Notes: generated from the letters alone by a model not told the origin. A DNA stretch of 39,314 nucleotides from Nitrosomonas oligotropha (GCF_009833085.1 NZ_QRBZ01000013.1:1-39314); one strand, 5' to 3'. Shown: positions 19,184-29,001, counted from the stretch's first letter. Made by a program: numbers and translations.

Positions 19184-20044
19184 ATGTCATTCTTATCCAT
19201 ATTGCAAGACTCACCTGTTTTCTTTGTGTCCTGCACGACAATACTCGGTTTAATGATCGGCAGCTTCTTGAATGTCGTAATTTACCGTCTGCCTGAAATG
19301 ATGAAAAGGAATTGGCTGCAACAATGCGCCGAACTTCAAGGTGAGGCAGTCCAAGCATTACCCGAATTTAACCTTCTTACGCCGCGTTCAACGTGTATAC
19401 ACTGCGGACACAAAATAACCGCATGGGAAAATATTCCGATTATTAGCTACCTTTTTCTCCGAGGACGCTGCTCTCAATGCCATGCGCACATTTCTCCGCG
19501 CTATCCCATGGTAGAAGCCGCTACCGCTATTATCAGCGGTTTTGTTGCTTGGCATTTCGGTTACGGCTTTGTTGCGATTGCAGCACTTATCTTCTTATGG
19601 GCGCTCATTGCCTTGGCTGTTATTGATCTGGATACGCAATTATTACCGGATGATATAACATTGCCATTACTATGGATCGGTCTATTGGTTAATATCAATC
19701 ATGGCTTTACCGATATTCAATCAGCGGTAATTGGCGCTATCGCCGGTTATCTCTCCTTGTGGTCGATTTACTGGTGCTTTAAACTGATAACCGGTAAAGA
19801 GGGCATGGGATACGGCGATTTCAAACTGTTAGCTGCAATTGGTGCATGGTTAGGCTGGAGCAAACTTCCATTGGTGATACTTTCCTCATCTCTGGTCGGC
19901 GCGCTGGTTGGCATCGGACTGATTCTTGCCGCCAAGCTGAATAAGAGTATCCCTATTCCATTCGGCCCCTATCTGGTTGGTGGAGCGCTTATTGCTTTAT
20001 TCTGGGGAGAACAGCTCATTCATACCTACTTTGGCTTATTCTAA
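19184..20044 (+). CDS. pilD: Prepilin peptidase / N-methyltransferase PilD
   Basis: Inner-membrane aspartyl protease (A24 family) that cleaves prepilin leaders and methylates the new N-terminus. 286 residues. Visible: N-terminal LGLMIGSFLNVVIYRLP, a cytoplasmic zinc loop with Cys71/Cys74 and Cys96/Cys99, and the two aspartate motifs, IDLDTQLLPD (147-156) and GMGYGDFK with Asp212. About seven hydrophobic segments follow the zinc loop. It sits between pilC and coaE, the usual pilBCD-coaE order minus pilB, and the gaps are short (26 and 3 bases), indicating one transcript. Confidence 0.96.
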   Translation: MSFLSILQDSPVFFVSCTTILGLMIGSFLNVVIYRLPEMMKRNWLQQCAELQGEAVQALPEFNLLTPRSTCIHCGHKITAWENIPIISYLFLRGRCSQCHAHISPRYPMVEAATAIISGFVAWHFGYGFVAIAALIFLWALIALAVIDLDTQLLPDDITLPLLWIGLLVNINHGFTDIQSAVIGAIAGYLSLWSIYWCFKLITGKEGMGYGDFKLLAAIGAWLGWSKLPLVILSSSLVGALVGIGLILAAKLNKSIPIPFGPYLVGGALIALFWGEQLIHTYFGLF

Positions 20045-20047
20045 TCA

Positions 20048-20674
20048 ATGACTTTTGTAGTTGGACTTACTGGCGGAATCGGTTGTGGAAAATCAAGTGC
20101 CAGTCAATTTTTCGCTGAATTGGGTATTGATGTCATTGATACCGATGTAATTGCCCGGAAATTAACCCAGCCAAATGGTCAAGCCATCGGTTTGATAAGA
20201 GATTCCTTCGGAGATGCTTTCTTAACAGCGAATGGTTCTCTGGATAGAGAAAAAATGCGCAATCAGGTATTCTCGGACAGTCATGCACGGATTAAACTGG
20301 AAAAAATCCTTCATCCGCTGATACTGAAAGAAGTAATCAAGCAAATTGAGCAGACCCGGTCACCTTATATCGTAGTTGTGGTTCCCTTATTATTTGAAAC
20401 GGCTGATTACGACGATATCATTCAGCGCAGCCTGGTGGTTGATTGTGAGGAATCAATGCAAATTTCACGCACAATGGCACGCAGTCAATTATCGGAGCAG
20501 CAAGTGAAGGCCATCATGGCGCAGCAGATTTCCCGGCAAACCCGCCTACAAAAAACCGATGATATAATCACCAATAATCAGGATGTCGATTTCCTGAAGA
20601 CACAAGTCATCCAGCTACATCGTAAGTATCTAATTCTCTGTAAGAATAAATCGGATACCATAAACTTGCACTAA
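20048..20674 (+). CDS. coaE: Dephospho-CoA kinase
   Basis: Phosphorylates dephospho-CoA on the 3' hydroxyl, the last step of coenzyme A synthesis. 208 residues of a P-loop kinase: GLTGGIGCGKS at 7-17, VIDTDVIARKL for substrate binding, HPLI, the VVVPLLFE strand and the lid MARSQLSEQQVKAIMAQQIS (residues about 141-160). It begins three bases after pilD and precedes zapD, the standard betaproteobacterial and gammaproteobacterial arrangement. Length is normal. Confidence 0.96.
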   Translation: MTFVVGLTGGIGCGKSSASQFFAELGIDVIDTDVIARKLTQPNGQAIGLIRDSFGDAFLTANGSLDREKMRNQVFSDSHARIKLEKILHPLILKEVIKQIEQTRSPYIVVVVPLLFETADYDDIIQRSLVVDCEESMQISRTMARSQLSEQQVKAIMAQQISRQTRLQKTDDIITNNQDVDFLKTQVIQLHRKYLILCKNKSDTINLH

Positions 20675-20769
20675 AGAAATTATTTGGGAAAATTTATTTT
20701 TTTGTGAAATAATCTTAGTTGCAGCAAAGCTTCAATACCTCTAATTTCTCTTGTGGATGTATAACTATT

Positions 20770-21525
20770 GTGATTTGTTACGAACACCCGCTTAATGAGC
20801 GCATCCGTACCCTTCTTCGACTTGAGGATCTATTTAATAAGATTGATTTTTTCTCTACGAAAGATACCGCTACCGAGCACCATGCGTCGCTCATCGCTTT
20901 ATTTGAAGTGCTTGAGATCACCAGCCGGGCTGATATTAAATCAGATTTATTGCAAGAACTTGAGCGGCAGAAACAAATACTAGAAATGCTGCGGAAAAAT
21001 CCCGAGGTGTCAGAAACCGCATTGGATAATGTACTTAATGACATAAAAATCACCTTCCGGGAAATGCTCGATTTCCCCGGTAAAGTCGGTGAGCATCTGC
21101 GTGAAAATGAATGGTTAATGGCGATCAAGCAACGCATTGGGATACCCGGCGGTTGCTGTGTATTTGACCTACCATCCTATCATTACTGGTTGAATTTGGA
21201 TCCTGCCCATCGTCACAAAGACTTCGACGAATGGCTAACACCGTTCCAGCCCATTCGCAACGCATTTGGAATTGTGCTTTACCTATTGAGAAAAAGTGGC
21301 AGAACCTTGCAAGTGGTGGCAAATCAAGGCATTTTCCAGCAAACGGGATCGGAATATACCGCACACATGCTGAGACTGAATTTAAGCGATCAATTGCCCT
21401 GCGTGCCCGAGATCAGTGCTAATAAATATGCACTGAATATCCGTTTCATTCCGATGCACACGAACCAAAAAAACAAAGTCTATGAAGGTGATGTCAAATT
21501 TGAGCTCACCTTCTGCAATCTGTAA
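20770..21525 (+). CDS. zapD: Cell division protein ZapD
   Basis: Cytoplasmic FtsZ-ring associated protein (DUF1342) that bundles FtsZ filaments. The family starts close to the motif seen here as YEHPLNERIRTLLRLEDLF, so I choose GTG at 20770 (251 residues); the frame is open back to a TTG at 20719, which would add 17 unconserved residues. No strong ribosome site favours either. Further motifs: FELLEI-type helix, NKxD-like segments, and the C-terminal sheet region RNAFGIVLYLLRKSGR and QIFQ-like stretch. It follows coaE after about 95 bases; the small yacG gene often found next is absent. Confidence 0.92.
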   Translation: MICYEHPLNERIRTLLRLEDLFNKIDFFSTKDTATEHHASLIALFEVLEITSRADIKSDLLQELERQKQILEMLRKNPEVSETALDNVLNDIKITFREMLDFPGKVGEHLRENEWLMAIKQRIGIPGGCCVFDLPSYHYWLNLDPAHRHKDFDEWLTPFQPIRNAFGIVLYLLRKSGRTLQVVANQGIFQQTGSEYTAHMLRLNLSDQLPCVPEISANKYALNIRFIPMHTNQKNKVYEGDVKFELTFCNL

Positions 21526-21859
21526 GTGACAATTGCCATTTTCTGTCAATGTCCAACATAATCTCTTGTGGTTTCCTTTAGCGCTAGAAATTCTTACAAC
21601 TAAAGCTTTTGCGCGATCAAATGTAAGTTTTATAGCAAGAAATCATGCAATTGATCGGATTGAATAAATCCATTTTTATGCACGGCAGTGAAAATAAATT
21701 GTGATTACAGATAATCTTAAATGGCTGCAATGTAATCAGTTATTTGACTTACTTACATGATACATGCCATGTGATGCGGTGCACTACATTGATGTTTTAG
21801 TTACCTTTGTGTGGTGTTATAACTACCGGTAACATATCGGTGGCATTCTTCACAAAGAA
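21526..21859. other. Intergenic stretch without a recognised gene
   Basis: 334 bases between zapD and the terminator in front of the tRNA. I see no coding frame with a ribosome site and no tRNA-like fold. The sequence is AT-rich with several short imperfect dyads around 21740-21840 (for example GTTATAACTACCGGTAAC). A plus-strand transcript running through it would end at the hairpin at 21860-21892. Confidence 0.5.
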
Positions 21860-21892
21860 AAAGCACTTAGGATCTTACTCCCTAAGTGCTTT
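21860..21892. terminator. Bidirectional intrinsic terminator between rpoD-tRNA and zapD
   Basis: Perfect 12-bp stem AAAGCACTTAGG / CCTAAGTGCTTT with a nine-base loop. On the minus strand the stem runs into a TTTTT-C-TTT tract just after the tRNA 3' end, a strong terminator for the rpsU-rpoD-tRNA transcript. On the plus strand it is followed by ATTTTATT and could end transcription from zapD. Confidence 0.88.
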
Positions 21893-21899
21893 ATTTTAT

Positions 21900-21976
<77 letters not shown>

Positions 21977-21988
21977 TTATTTCTTATT

Positions 21989-24262
21989 TTAATTGTTGCC
22001 GGTATCCAAGAAGCTGCGTAAACGTTCAGAACGAGCAGGGTGGCGTAATTTGCGCAGTGCCTTGGCTTCGATTTGACGAATGCGTTCACGGGTAACGTCA
22101 AATTGTTTGCCGACTTCTTCCAAGGTGTGGTCGGTATTCATTTCAATGCCGAAACGCATACGCAATACTTTGGCTTCACGCGGTGTTAAAGAATCTAAGA
22201 TGTCCTTGGTGACACCGCGCAAGCTAGCGTAAACCGCTGCATCTGCAGGCGCCATTGTGGCTGCATCTTCGATAAAATCACCTAAATGCGAATCTTCATC
22301 GTCACCAATCGGAGTTTCCATGGAGATGGGTTCTTTGGAAATCTTAAGAATTTTACGAATTTTCTCTTCGGGCATCTCCATTTTCTGCGCCAATACCGCC
22401 GGTTCTGGCTCTTGTCCGGTTTCCTGTAAAATCTGACGTGAAATACGATTCATTTTATTAATCGTTTCAATCATATGCACCGGAATCCGGATGGTTCTCG
22501 CCTGATCCGCAATGGAACGGGTAATTGCCTGACGTATCCACCATGTGGCATATGTTGAAAATTTGTAACCGCGGCGGTACTCAAATTTATCGACCGCTTT
22601 CATGAGGCCGATATTGCCTTCTTGAATCAAATCAAGGAATTGCAGTCCACGATTGGTGTATTTTTTGGCAATAGAAATTACCAACCGTAAATTGGCTTCA
22701 GTCATCTCGCGCTTGGCTCGCCGTGCTTTGGCCTCGCCCGTTGACATTTTGCGATTAATTTCTTTTAAGTCTTTGATCGGAATGCCAACCTTGTTTTTGA
22801 GCTCCAGCAAATTCCGCTGTTCTTCCAGAATCGCAGGTTTATAGTGTTCAAGCGCTTGGCTATAAGGCTTTCCAAGAGCAATTTCTTGTGCTACCCAATC
22901 AAGATTGGTTTCATTTCCAGGAAATGTCTTGATAAAGTGATTCCTGGGCATTTTTGCCTTGGATACGCATAAATCCATGATCTTGCGCTCATAGTTGCGT
23001 ACGTCCCCAACGAGTTCGCGCTGCGTATCACAAAGTTTCTCGACCATTTTCGCCGAGAAACGGATACCCATCAGCTCGGATGAAATTTTGTCCTGAAACT
23101 CGATATAACCTTGATGATAAGGGCCTTCTTTCTCTAGCAGAGCCTGCATTTCGTTGTATATTTCACGGATTACCGCGAAACGCTCCAGCGCATCCGCTTT
23201 GAGTTTCAACAAATCCGCGCTGGCAATTGATGCGCCATCGCCATCCTCATCTTCGTCGTCATCACCGAGATCGCTGGAAGCTAACTCCTGCTCCAGAGAT
23301 TCCTCTGAAAACTCTTCATTCGTGATTTCTTGCGCATTGGCGTCCAATAGTCCATCAACCACTTCATCAATGCGTAATACGTCTTTCTCAACTTCTGAAG
23401 CCAGATCGACAATTTTCGCGATGATCGGAGGACAAGCGGAAATCGCCTGAATCATATGACGCAAACCGCCTTCGATGCGTTTTGCGATTTCAATCTCACT
23501 TTCACGCGTCAGCAGACCCACCGAACCCATTTCGCGCATATACATGCGCACGGGATCTGTTGTCCGTCCAAACTCGGAATCTACCGTAGAGAGTGCTGCT
23601 TCCGCTTCTTCCGCCACATCTTCATCAGCCACGGTGGTTGCGGCATCGGACATCAGCAATGTTTCCGCATCCGGCGCTTCATCATGCACGGATATGCCCA
23701 TATCGTTGATCATACTGATGATGCCTTCTATTTGCTCAGCATCCAGCATATCGTCGGGCAAATGATCATTGATTTCGGCGTAAGTCAGATAACCACGCTC
23801 TTTGCCTAATCCGATCAGTATTTTCAAGCGCATGCGCCGCGCTTCGATATCTTGCGGTTGCGGATTACCGCCTTCAATAACGGAAACCGAGTCTATATCA
23901 TCGATAGAATCCAGTCCTCCAGCCGCTTTATTCTTTTTGGGGGTTCTACCCCTGGCTTTCTTGCCTAAATTGAATTCAACATCATCGCCACCAAGCATGG
24001 CTTGAGAAAATTCTGCCGCAGTGCGTGTTGATTTAACCGGTGCTTCTTTTATTTCTGTTGAATCGGTTGCCTCTAGGCCGGTTGCTTTTTCATTTGTTTT
24101 TTTGCCGGTCGCCTTAACACTTTTTTCAGTTTTAGCTGTTAATTTCTTAGACTCTTCTTTTTCCACCATTTCACTGCCGGTATCTTTTATTTTCTGAGCT
24201 GTTGATTTCTTAATAATTTTATTATCTTTATCTTTTGATTCGACCGCTTTTGTTTTTGGCAT
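21989..24262 (-). CDS. rpoD: Primary sigma factor RpoD (sigma70)
   Basis: Housekeeping sigma factor that directs RNA polymerase to most promoters. I place the start at 24262 ([10 protein letters not shown], 757 residues); an open extension to 24337 adds 25 unconserved residues. After a Lys/Glu/Thr-rich N-terminal extension of about 140 residues comes region 1.1 ([21 protein letters not shown]), then 1.2 ([25 protein letters not shown]), a large acidic non-conserved region, regions 2.1-2.4 ([12 protein letters not shown]..., [17 protein letters not shown]), region 3 and region 4 ([17 protein letters not shown]), all intact. It follows dnaG by 88 bases in the macromolecular synthesis operon and is followed by the CAU tRNA. 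Confidence 0.97.
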   Translation of the reverse strand: MPKTKAVESKDKDNKIIKKSTAQKIKDTGSEMVEKEESKKLTAKTEKSVKATGKKTNEKATGLEATDSTEIKEAPVKSTRTAAEFSQAMLGGDDVEFNLGKKARGRTPKKNKAAGGLDSIDDIDSVSVIEGGNPQPQDIEARRMRLKILIGLGKERGYLTYAEINDHLPDDMLDAEQIEGIISMINDMGISVHDEAPDAETLLMSDAATTVADEDVAEEAEAALSTVDSEFGRTTDPVRMYMREMGSVGLLTRESEIEIAKRIEGGLRHMIQAISACPPIIAKIVDLASEVEKDVLRIDEVVDGLLDANAQEITNEEFSEESLEQELASSDLGDDDEDEDGDGASIASADLLKLKADALERFAVIREIYNEMQALLEKEGPYHQGYIEFQDKISSELMGIRFSAKMVEKLCDTQRELVGDVRNYERKIMDLCVSKAKMPRNHFIKTFPGNETNLDWVAQEIALGKPYSQALEHYKPAILEEQRNLLELKNKVGIPIKDLKEINRKMSTGEAKARRAKREMTEANLRLVISIAKKYTNRGLQFLDLIQEGNIGLMKAVDKFEYRRGYKFSTYATWWIRQAITRSIADQARTIRIPVHMIETINKMNRISRQILQETGQEPEPAVLAQKMEMPEEKIRKILKISKEPISMETPIGDDEDSHLGDFIEDAATMAPADAAVYASLRGVTKDILDSLTPREAKVLRMRFGIEMNTDHTLEEVGKQFDVTRERIRQIEAKALRKLRHPARSERLRSFLDTGNN

Positions 24263-24350
24263 ATTGGATTCCCAATAATTTGGATGAATTAAAAGCTGAA
24301 AGTGCGGGATTATATCAAAATTCGATATTGCTGACACCTAATAACCAATC

Positions 24351-26150
24351 TCATTGCACTGCCAGTCGTTGAAGTTCTCTCTTTTCTTCATCGCTTAACA
24401 TGTTCAAAGGCTTGTTATGTAATTCAGCCATGCGTTTTTTATGCTGTATTTGTTGCAGTTTTTTTAATGTATCCAGAAACTCAATTTCCAAATCTACTGA
24501 ATTACTCCATTCCAAAGTTTCACTTTCAATATTCTCTAAAAGAGTTTTGCATGCTTTATCCTGAAAATGCGCCGCTACTGAGAATGTTGATTTACCTTCA
24601 ATCAAGTAAGGGTGTGTATCGAAAAAATCAACTAAAATTCTTAGCGCAGTGACTTCTTCATTTTTTTCGCTCCATTCGACAAGCAAACCACGCTCAAGTT
24701 TAGTGATATGGCTCGGGTCGTATAACAAGATCCGAATCAATCGGCGGTAAAGCGTAACAATCTGTTTTGTATTTCTCTTTTCTGTCTTATAAACTGCTGT
24801 TGCACGTTTGATTTGCAGCAACTCATCCAATTCGCTTTGATCAATCTCGCTGAGTTCCGCTAAACGCCGGATCAGTATCAGCGATAGAGCCGGTGCCGTA
24901 ACTTGTTGCAGCAGCGGCTTTGCATCGCTGATCAACTTTGCGCGGCCTTCGCTGGTTTGAAGATTGACTTCCGAGCATAACTCTTTGAATAAAAATTCCG
25001 ATAGCGGCAGGGTTTGCTTGAGCTGCTGTTCAAAAGATTCTTTGCCAAACTGATTGATATAGCTATCCGGGTCTGCTCCCTCGGGCAAAAAAAGAAAACT
25101 CAGATATTTGCCGTCAGATAGCAGCGCCAGGCTATTCTCGAGTGCGCGCCAGGCTGCTTTTCTACCTGCTTTGTCACCGTCGAAGCAGAAAATAATGTTA
25201 TCTGTCTGACGCAAAAGTTTCTGTATATGAAAACTCGTAGTCGCGGTGCCCAAGGCAGCGACTGCATGATCAATCCCGTGCTGCGAAAGGGCGATGACAT
25301 CCATATATCCTTCTACGACAATGACGCAATTCGCTTCACGGATAGCACGGCGCGCCGAGAAAAGGTTATACAGCTCGCGCCCCTTTTCAAATAAAATCGT
25401 TTCCGGAGAGTTCAGATACTTAGGCTCTTCTTTTGCAAGCACACGGCCGCCAAAGCCAATGATCTGTCCTTTCTGATTAAGGATTGGAAACATGATCCGG
25501 TCCCTGAAACGGTCATACTGCTTGGTTTCGCCGCTGGTAATGACTAATCCGGCTCGCGTCAATAATTTGCGGGTTTTATCAGAATTATAATCAGAAAAAA
25601 CCGCTGCAAGATTCTGCCAATCCGCAGGTGCGTAGCCAATGGCAAACCGTGCCGCCGTTTTACCGGATAAGCCGCGCTTTTTGAGATAGGCAATGGCTTT
25701 TTCGGAAACCCTAAGCTGCTCGCGGTAATAGCGGGTGGCGGTTTGTAGTGCATTTAACAGGTCTTGCGGCGATATTTCAGCGTCGTTATGACGGTAATCG
25801 CTTGCCAAATCCTGTTGTGAGTCGTCTGAAGCGGAGTGATGAGACACATTACTGCTTTGCTGCTCCGGCAATTGCATGCCGGCATAAGCCGCCAGATCTT
25901 GTACTGCTTCGATAAAGCTTAGGCCGCTATATTCAATCAAAAAGCTGATCGCATTGCCATGCGCGCCGCAACCAAAACAATGATAAAACTGTTTGGTTTG
26001 ACTGACCGTGAATGAAGGGGTCTTTTCGCTATGGAACGGACAACAGGCAACAAAATTAGCGCCCGCTTTCTTAAGCGGGACATGACGATCAATCGCATCG
26101 ACAATATCCACGCGATTGAGTAAATCATGTATAAAAGATTGCGGAATCAT
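24351..26150 (-). CDS. dnaG: DNA primase
   Basis: Makes RNA primers at the replication fork, recruited by the DnaB helicase. 599 residues. Zinc domain: Cys37 and His40 in CCPFH, then Cys58 and Cys61 in HCFGCGAHG. TOPRIM polymerase core: VVEGYMDVIAL with the catalytic Glu, and FCFDGDKAGRKAA with the DxD. The C-terminal 150 residues form the helical DnaB-binding domain. Other primase marks: RFRDRIMFPI and GFGGRVL. It follows yqeY by 95 bases and precedes rpoD. Confidence 0.97.
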   Translation of the reverse strand: MIPQSFIHDLLNRVDIVDAIDRHVPLKKAGANFVACCPFHSEKTPSFTVSQTKQFYHCFGCGAHGNAISFLIEYSGLSFIEAVQDLAAYAGMQLPEQQSSNVSHHSASDDSQQDLASDYRHNDAEISPQDLLNALQTATRYYREQLRVSEKAIAYLKKRGLSGKTAARFAIGYAPADWQNLAAVFSDYNSDKTRKLLTRAGLVITSGETKQYDRFRDRIMFPILNQKGQIIGFGGRVLAKEEPKYLNSPETILFEKGRELYNLFSARRAIREANCVIVVEGYMDVIALSQHGIDHAVAALGTATTSFHIQKLLRQTDNIIFCFDGDKAGRKAAWRALENSLALLSDGKYLSFLFLPEGADPDSYINQFGKESFEQQLKQTLPLSEFLFKELCSEVNLQTSEGRAKLISDAKPLLQQVTAPALSLILIRRLAELSEIDQSELDELLQIKRATAVYKTEKRNTKQIVTLYRRLIRILLYDPSHITKLERGLLVEWSEKNEEVTALRILVDFFDTHPYLIEGKSTFSVAAHFQDKACKTLLENIESETLEWSNSVDLEIEFLDTLKKLQQIQHKKRMAELHNKPLNMLSDEEKRELQRLAVQ

Positions 26151-26203
26151 CTACCCGGAGCTGTCAATAACAATCAGCTTCAAGTATAAATAAATTGCAA
26201 TCG

Positions 26204-26232
26204 TTGTGGTTTGTTTTAAGAATAAACCGCAA
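26204..26232. terminator. Hairpin between yqeY and dnaG, possible attenuator
   Basis: TTGTGGTTT at 26204-26212 pairs with AAACCGCAA at 26224-26232 (one G-T pair) around an 11-base loop. No clean T-run follows on the minus strand. In E. coli a partial terminator lies between rpsU and dnaG; this could play the same role, but that is inference. Confidence 0.3.
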
Positions 26233-26245
26233 TAGCCGATCAATA

Positions 26246-26692
26246 TCAAGCGGATATCTTGGCTTTAATCAGTGCTGATACTTTGCCCATATCAGCACGG
26301 CCGGCCAGTTTCGGTTTCAGTATGGCCATAACCTTACCCATATCCTGCATGCTGGCTGCATTCGTTTCCGAAATGGCTCCGGTGATCAACGCATCGATTT
26401 CGGAATCGCTTAATGCTTGCGGCATATAGGTGCTGAGAATAGCGACTTCCTCTTTCTCAATATTGGCCAGATCCAATCTCTGCGCGGCTTCATACTGAGC
26501 AATAGAATCCTTGCGCTGCTTGAGCATTTTTTCAATAACCGCAATAACAGCCGCATCATCCAGCACAATGCGTTCATCCACTTCACGTTGTTTGATTGCA
26601 GCTTGCAGCAAACGGATCGTATCCCGCTGCTTGGTGTCACCCGTGCGCATCGCTGCTTTCATATCTTCCGTGATTTTCTGTTTTAAGCTCAT
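26246..26692 (-). CDS. GatB/YqeY domain protein
   Basis: 148 residues from the ATG at 26692 (MSLKQKITEDMKAAMR); the open frame to 26707 adds five residues. The all-helical YqeY domain resembles the tail of the GatB amidotransferase subunit and may bind tRNA, but its role is not established. Typical marks: KAAMRTGDTKQRDTIRLLQ in the first helices, REVDERI, MLKQRKDSIAQYEAA, and the C-terminal DMGKVMAILKPKLAGRADMG (about 122-141). It lies between rpsU and dnaG, a standard position in proteobacterial macromolecular synthesis operons. Confidence 0.93.
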   Translation of the reverse strand: MSLKQKITEDMKAAMRTGDTKQRDTIRLLQAAIKQREVDERIVLDDAAVIAVIEKMLKQRKDSIAQYEAAQRLDLANIEKEEVAILSTYMPQALSDSEIDALITGAISETNAASMQDMGKVMAILKPKLAGRADMGKVSALIKAKISA

Positions 26693-26778
26693 GATAAATG
26701 GACGCAATTAATCGATTATCAACTCATCATTATGAAAAAACGCTACCGGAAGAGAAACCGGTATTAAGATATAACGAT

Positions 26779-26991
26779 TTAATAAAGCTTAGGTGGTAAC
26801 AACTGGCTGCGCAAGCGCTTGTAATTACGTTTCACAGCTGCTGCTAGCTTGCGTTTGCGTTCCGCGGTCGGTTTTTCATAAAATTCGCGAGCGCGCAATT
26901 CGGTCAGTATCCCTGTTTTCTCGATTGAACGCTTAAAACGGCGCATAGCAACTTCAAATGGTTCGTTTTCCTTAACTTTAATTGTCGTCAT
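26779..26991 (-). CDS. rpsU: 30S ribosomal protein S21
   Basis: Small basic protein of the 30S platform that helps mRNA binding during initiation. 70 residues from the ATG at 26991 ([22 protein letters not shown]), with GAGGAT about 12 bases upstream; an open extension to 27036 is not conserved. The Arg/Lys-rich tail ([21 protein letters not shown]) is typical. It is the first gene of rpsU-yqeY-dnaG-rpoD-tRNA, transcribed on the minus strand, with a likely promoter at 27056-27083. Confidence 0.97.
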   Translation of the reverse strand: MTTIKVKENEPFEVAMRRFKRSIEKTGILTELRAREFYEKPTAERKRKLAAAVKRNYKRLRSQLLPPKLY

Positions 26992-27055
26992 AAATTGGCA
27001 AAATCCTCGATAACTTTGATTGAATAACAATAACAAGATAAAACAAAAGGCCCGG

Positions 27056-27083
27056 ATTATAACACCAAGCGATTTATTCTAAA
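27056..27083 (-). promoter_or_regulatory. Predicted promoter of the rpsU-yqeY-dnaG-rpoD-tRNA operon
   Basis: On the minus strand a perfect -10 TATAAT (27056-27061) has a moderate -35 TTTAGA (27078-27083) with a 16-base spacer. It is about 65 bases upstream of the rpsU ATG, and no other good candidate is visible before the operon. Confidence 0.5.
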
Positions 27084-27212
27084 AGAATTAGTTGTGAAAA
27101 TTAGATGACTGTAGCCGAGGAGACCTTGAATCAACCATACGACACGTCATCGCAGCTCCTGGTGCCAAGACAAAACACCGGGTAAGCTGCCTGAATTTTG
27201 TTTCTCCGGTCT

Positions 27213-27240
27213 TTGAATTCGCTCACGCAGGCAGTATAGT
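27213..27240 (+). promoter_or_regulatory. Predicted promoter of the TusA-family gene
   Basis: -35 TTGAAT (27213-27218), 16-base spacer, -10 TATAGT (27235-27240); the start codon of the TusA-like gene follows 28 bases after the -10. Confidence 0.45.
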
Positions 27241-27267
27241 AATGCGCCAAAATAACATGACTCAGAA

Positions 27268-27498
27268 ATGCAAACAGTAGATAAAGAGTTGGATGCGCGC
27301 GGCTTGAATTGCCCGCTGCCCATTCTCCGCACTAAGCAATCGCTGGCCGGGATGGTCAGCGGACAAATATTGAGAATTGTTGCGACCGATCCGGGCTCCG
27401 TGATCGATTTCCAGGTTTTTGCCGAACAAACCGGAAATGAATTGTTATCGCTGTCTGAAGTGGACAAGGAGTTTATTTTTTTGCTGAAAAAGCGATAA
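27268..27498 (+). CDS. TusA-family sulfurtransferase
   Basis: 76 residues of the TusA/SirA fold. The signature DARGLNCPLPILRTKQ contains the single conserved Cys that carries persulfide, followed by the P-x-P of the family; the strand ILRIVATDPGSVIDF is typical. Members pass sulfur for tRNA thiolation, molybdopterin or sulfur oxidation, and the window gives no partner (no dsrE, tusBCD or rhodanese nearby), so the pathway is open. It stands alone on the plus strand between the rpsU operon and pmbA, with its own likely promoter. Confidence 0.92.
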   Translation: MQTVDKELDARGLNCPLPILRTKQSLAGMVSGQILRIVATDPGSVIDFQVFAEQTGNELLSLSEVDKEFIFLLKKR

Positions 27499-27594
27499 GT
27501 AGCGAAATCCGGTTAAGCTTCCTATCAACCGGCAGCACCCGCTAATTTACCAATCGCTTGCTCAATACGCCGCAATAGCTTTCATGCAGCACCT

Positions 27595-28953
27595 TCAGCC
27601 TCCGGCAATGGTCATGCGATCGATCAATACCGAGCCACACTGTTTCGATCCGCGCACTATGACATCGTTGCCGATGGCCACGATGTTCCGGAACATATCT
27701 TTCAGGTTACCGGCGATAGTGATTTCTTCGACCGGATAGCTGATTGCGCCGTTTTCGACCCAGAACCCGGAAGCGCCGCGCGAATAGTCTCCGGTAACCG
27801 CATTGATGCCGTGCCCGAGCAATTCCGTAACCAGCAAACCGGTGCCCATTCTTTTCAATAACGCATCAAAAGACAATGGGGTGGCATTCCGCATGATCAG
27901 ATTATGCGTGCCACCGGCGTTTCCAGTGGTGCGCATGCCGAGTTTGCGCGCGGAATAACTGCCCAGGAAATAACCCTGCACAGTGCCGTTTTCCACGATG
28001 TTACGATCGACGGTCGCGACACCATCGTCATCAAATGGACCACTCGCCAGCCCTTTGTGCAGGTGGGGGCGCTCCAGAATCTGGATATCCGGCGCGAAAA
28101 CCTGCTGACCGATACTGTCCAGTAAAAAGGAGGATTTGCGGTACAGGTTGCTGCCGCTCACCGCCGAAGCGAAATGCCCGATCAGGCCGGATGCAATCGG
28201 CGCTTCAAACAATACCGGCACTTCGCAGGTATCGATTTTTCTCGCGCCTAAGCGCGCCGCACCGCGTTTGCCTGCCTTTTGTCCGATGCTCTGCACTGTT
28301 TCCAGATCGGCGGCGTCACGCGCCACACTGTACCAGTAGTCGCGCTGTTTGCTGTCACCCTGTTCGGCGATCATGGCGCAACTGATGCTGTGGCGCGACA
28401 GCGGATAACCACCCATGAATCCCAGGCTATTGGCATAAATAAATTGCGATTCGCTGACAGAAATGGTCGCGCCTTCGGAATTGGTAATGCGCTTGTCCGC
28501 GGCGTATGCAGCTTGTTCGCAGCTTCTCGCCAATTCGATGGCTTCTTCGACGCTGATTTGCCACGGGTAATATAAATTTAAACCCGGGTAGTTTTTCGCC
28601 AGCAATTCCGCATCCGCCAGTCCGGCGCAATCGTCGTCCGCGGTGTAGCGGGCAATCGATAACGCGGCGGCAACCGTATCGCTGATCGCCTGCGGGGAAA
28701 AGTCCGAGGTGCTGGCATGGCCGCGTTTTTGCCCGATATAGACTGTCACGGACAAGCCTTTGTCACGATTGTATTCAATCGTTTCCACGGCATCCTGACG
28801 CACTGTCACGGTTTGGCCGAAACCGTCGGAAACGTTGGTTTCGCAAGCGCTGGCGCCGCCTTTTTGCGCATGTTGCAAAATATCGCGGGCGATCTGTTGC
28901 AGTGTGCTGATGGGGTATGAAAATCGGGTATCGGAAACGGGTAAATTATTCAT
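27595..28953 (-). CDS. pmbA: Metalloprotease PmbA/TldE
   Basis: Subunit of the TldD/TldE heterodimeric protease, which degrades unfolded peptides and matures some modified peptides; TldE itself lacks the zinc motif and shapes the active site with TldD. 452 residues from ATG 28953 (an earlier TTG at 28962 is possible). Recognisable: the N-terminal YNRDKGLSVTVYIGQKRGHASTSD stretch (about residues 61-84), LDSIGQQVF, GPFDDDGVATVDRNIVENG (about 309-327), AGGTHNLIMRN, and C-terminal VTGDYSRGASGFWVENG, the PmbA hallmark. No HExxxH is present, consistent with TldE. tldD is not in the window. It is divergent from darP with a 48-base gap. Confidence 0.95.
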   Translation of the reverse strand: MNNLPVSDTRFSYPISTLQQIARDILQHAQKGGASACETNVSDGFGQTVTVRQDAVETIEYNRDKGLSVTVYIGQKRGHASTSDFSPQAISDTVAAALSIARYTADDDCAGLADAELLAKNYPGLNLYYPWQISVEEAIELARSCEQAAYAADKRITNSEGATISVSESQFIYANSLGFMGGYPLSRHSISCAMIAEQGDSKQRDYWYSVARDAADLETVQSIGQKAGKRGAARLGARKIDTCEVPVLFEAPIASGLIGHFASAVSGSNLYRKSSFLLDSIGQQVFAPDIQILERPHLHKGLASGPFDDDGVATVDRNIVENGTVQGYFLGSYSARKLGMRTTGNAGGTHNLIMRNATPLSFDALLKRMGTGLLVTELLGHGINAVTGDYSRGASGFWVENGAISYPVEEITIAGNLKDMFRNIVAIGNDVIVRGSKQCGSVLIDRMTIAGG

Positions 28954-29001
28954 GTCGTGCAATAAAGATGAAAATATAAGCGGATTTCAAACGAGGAAGA
29001 T

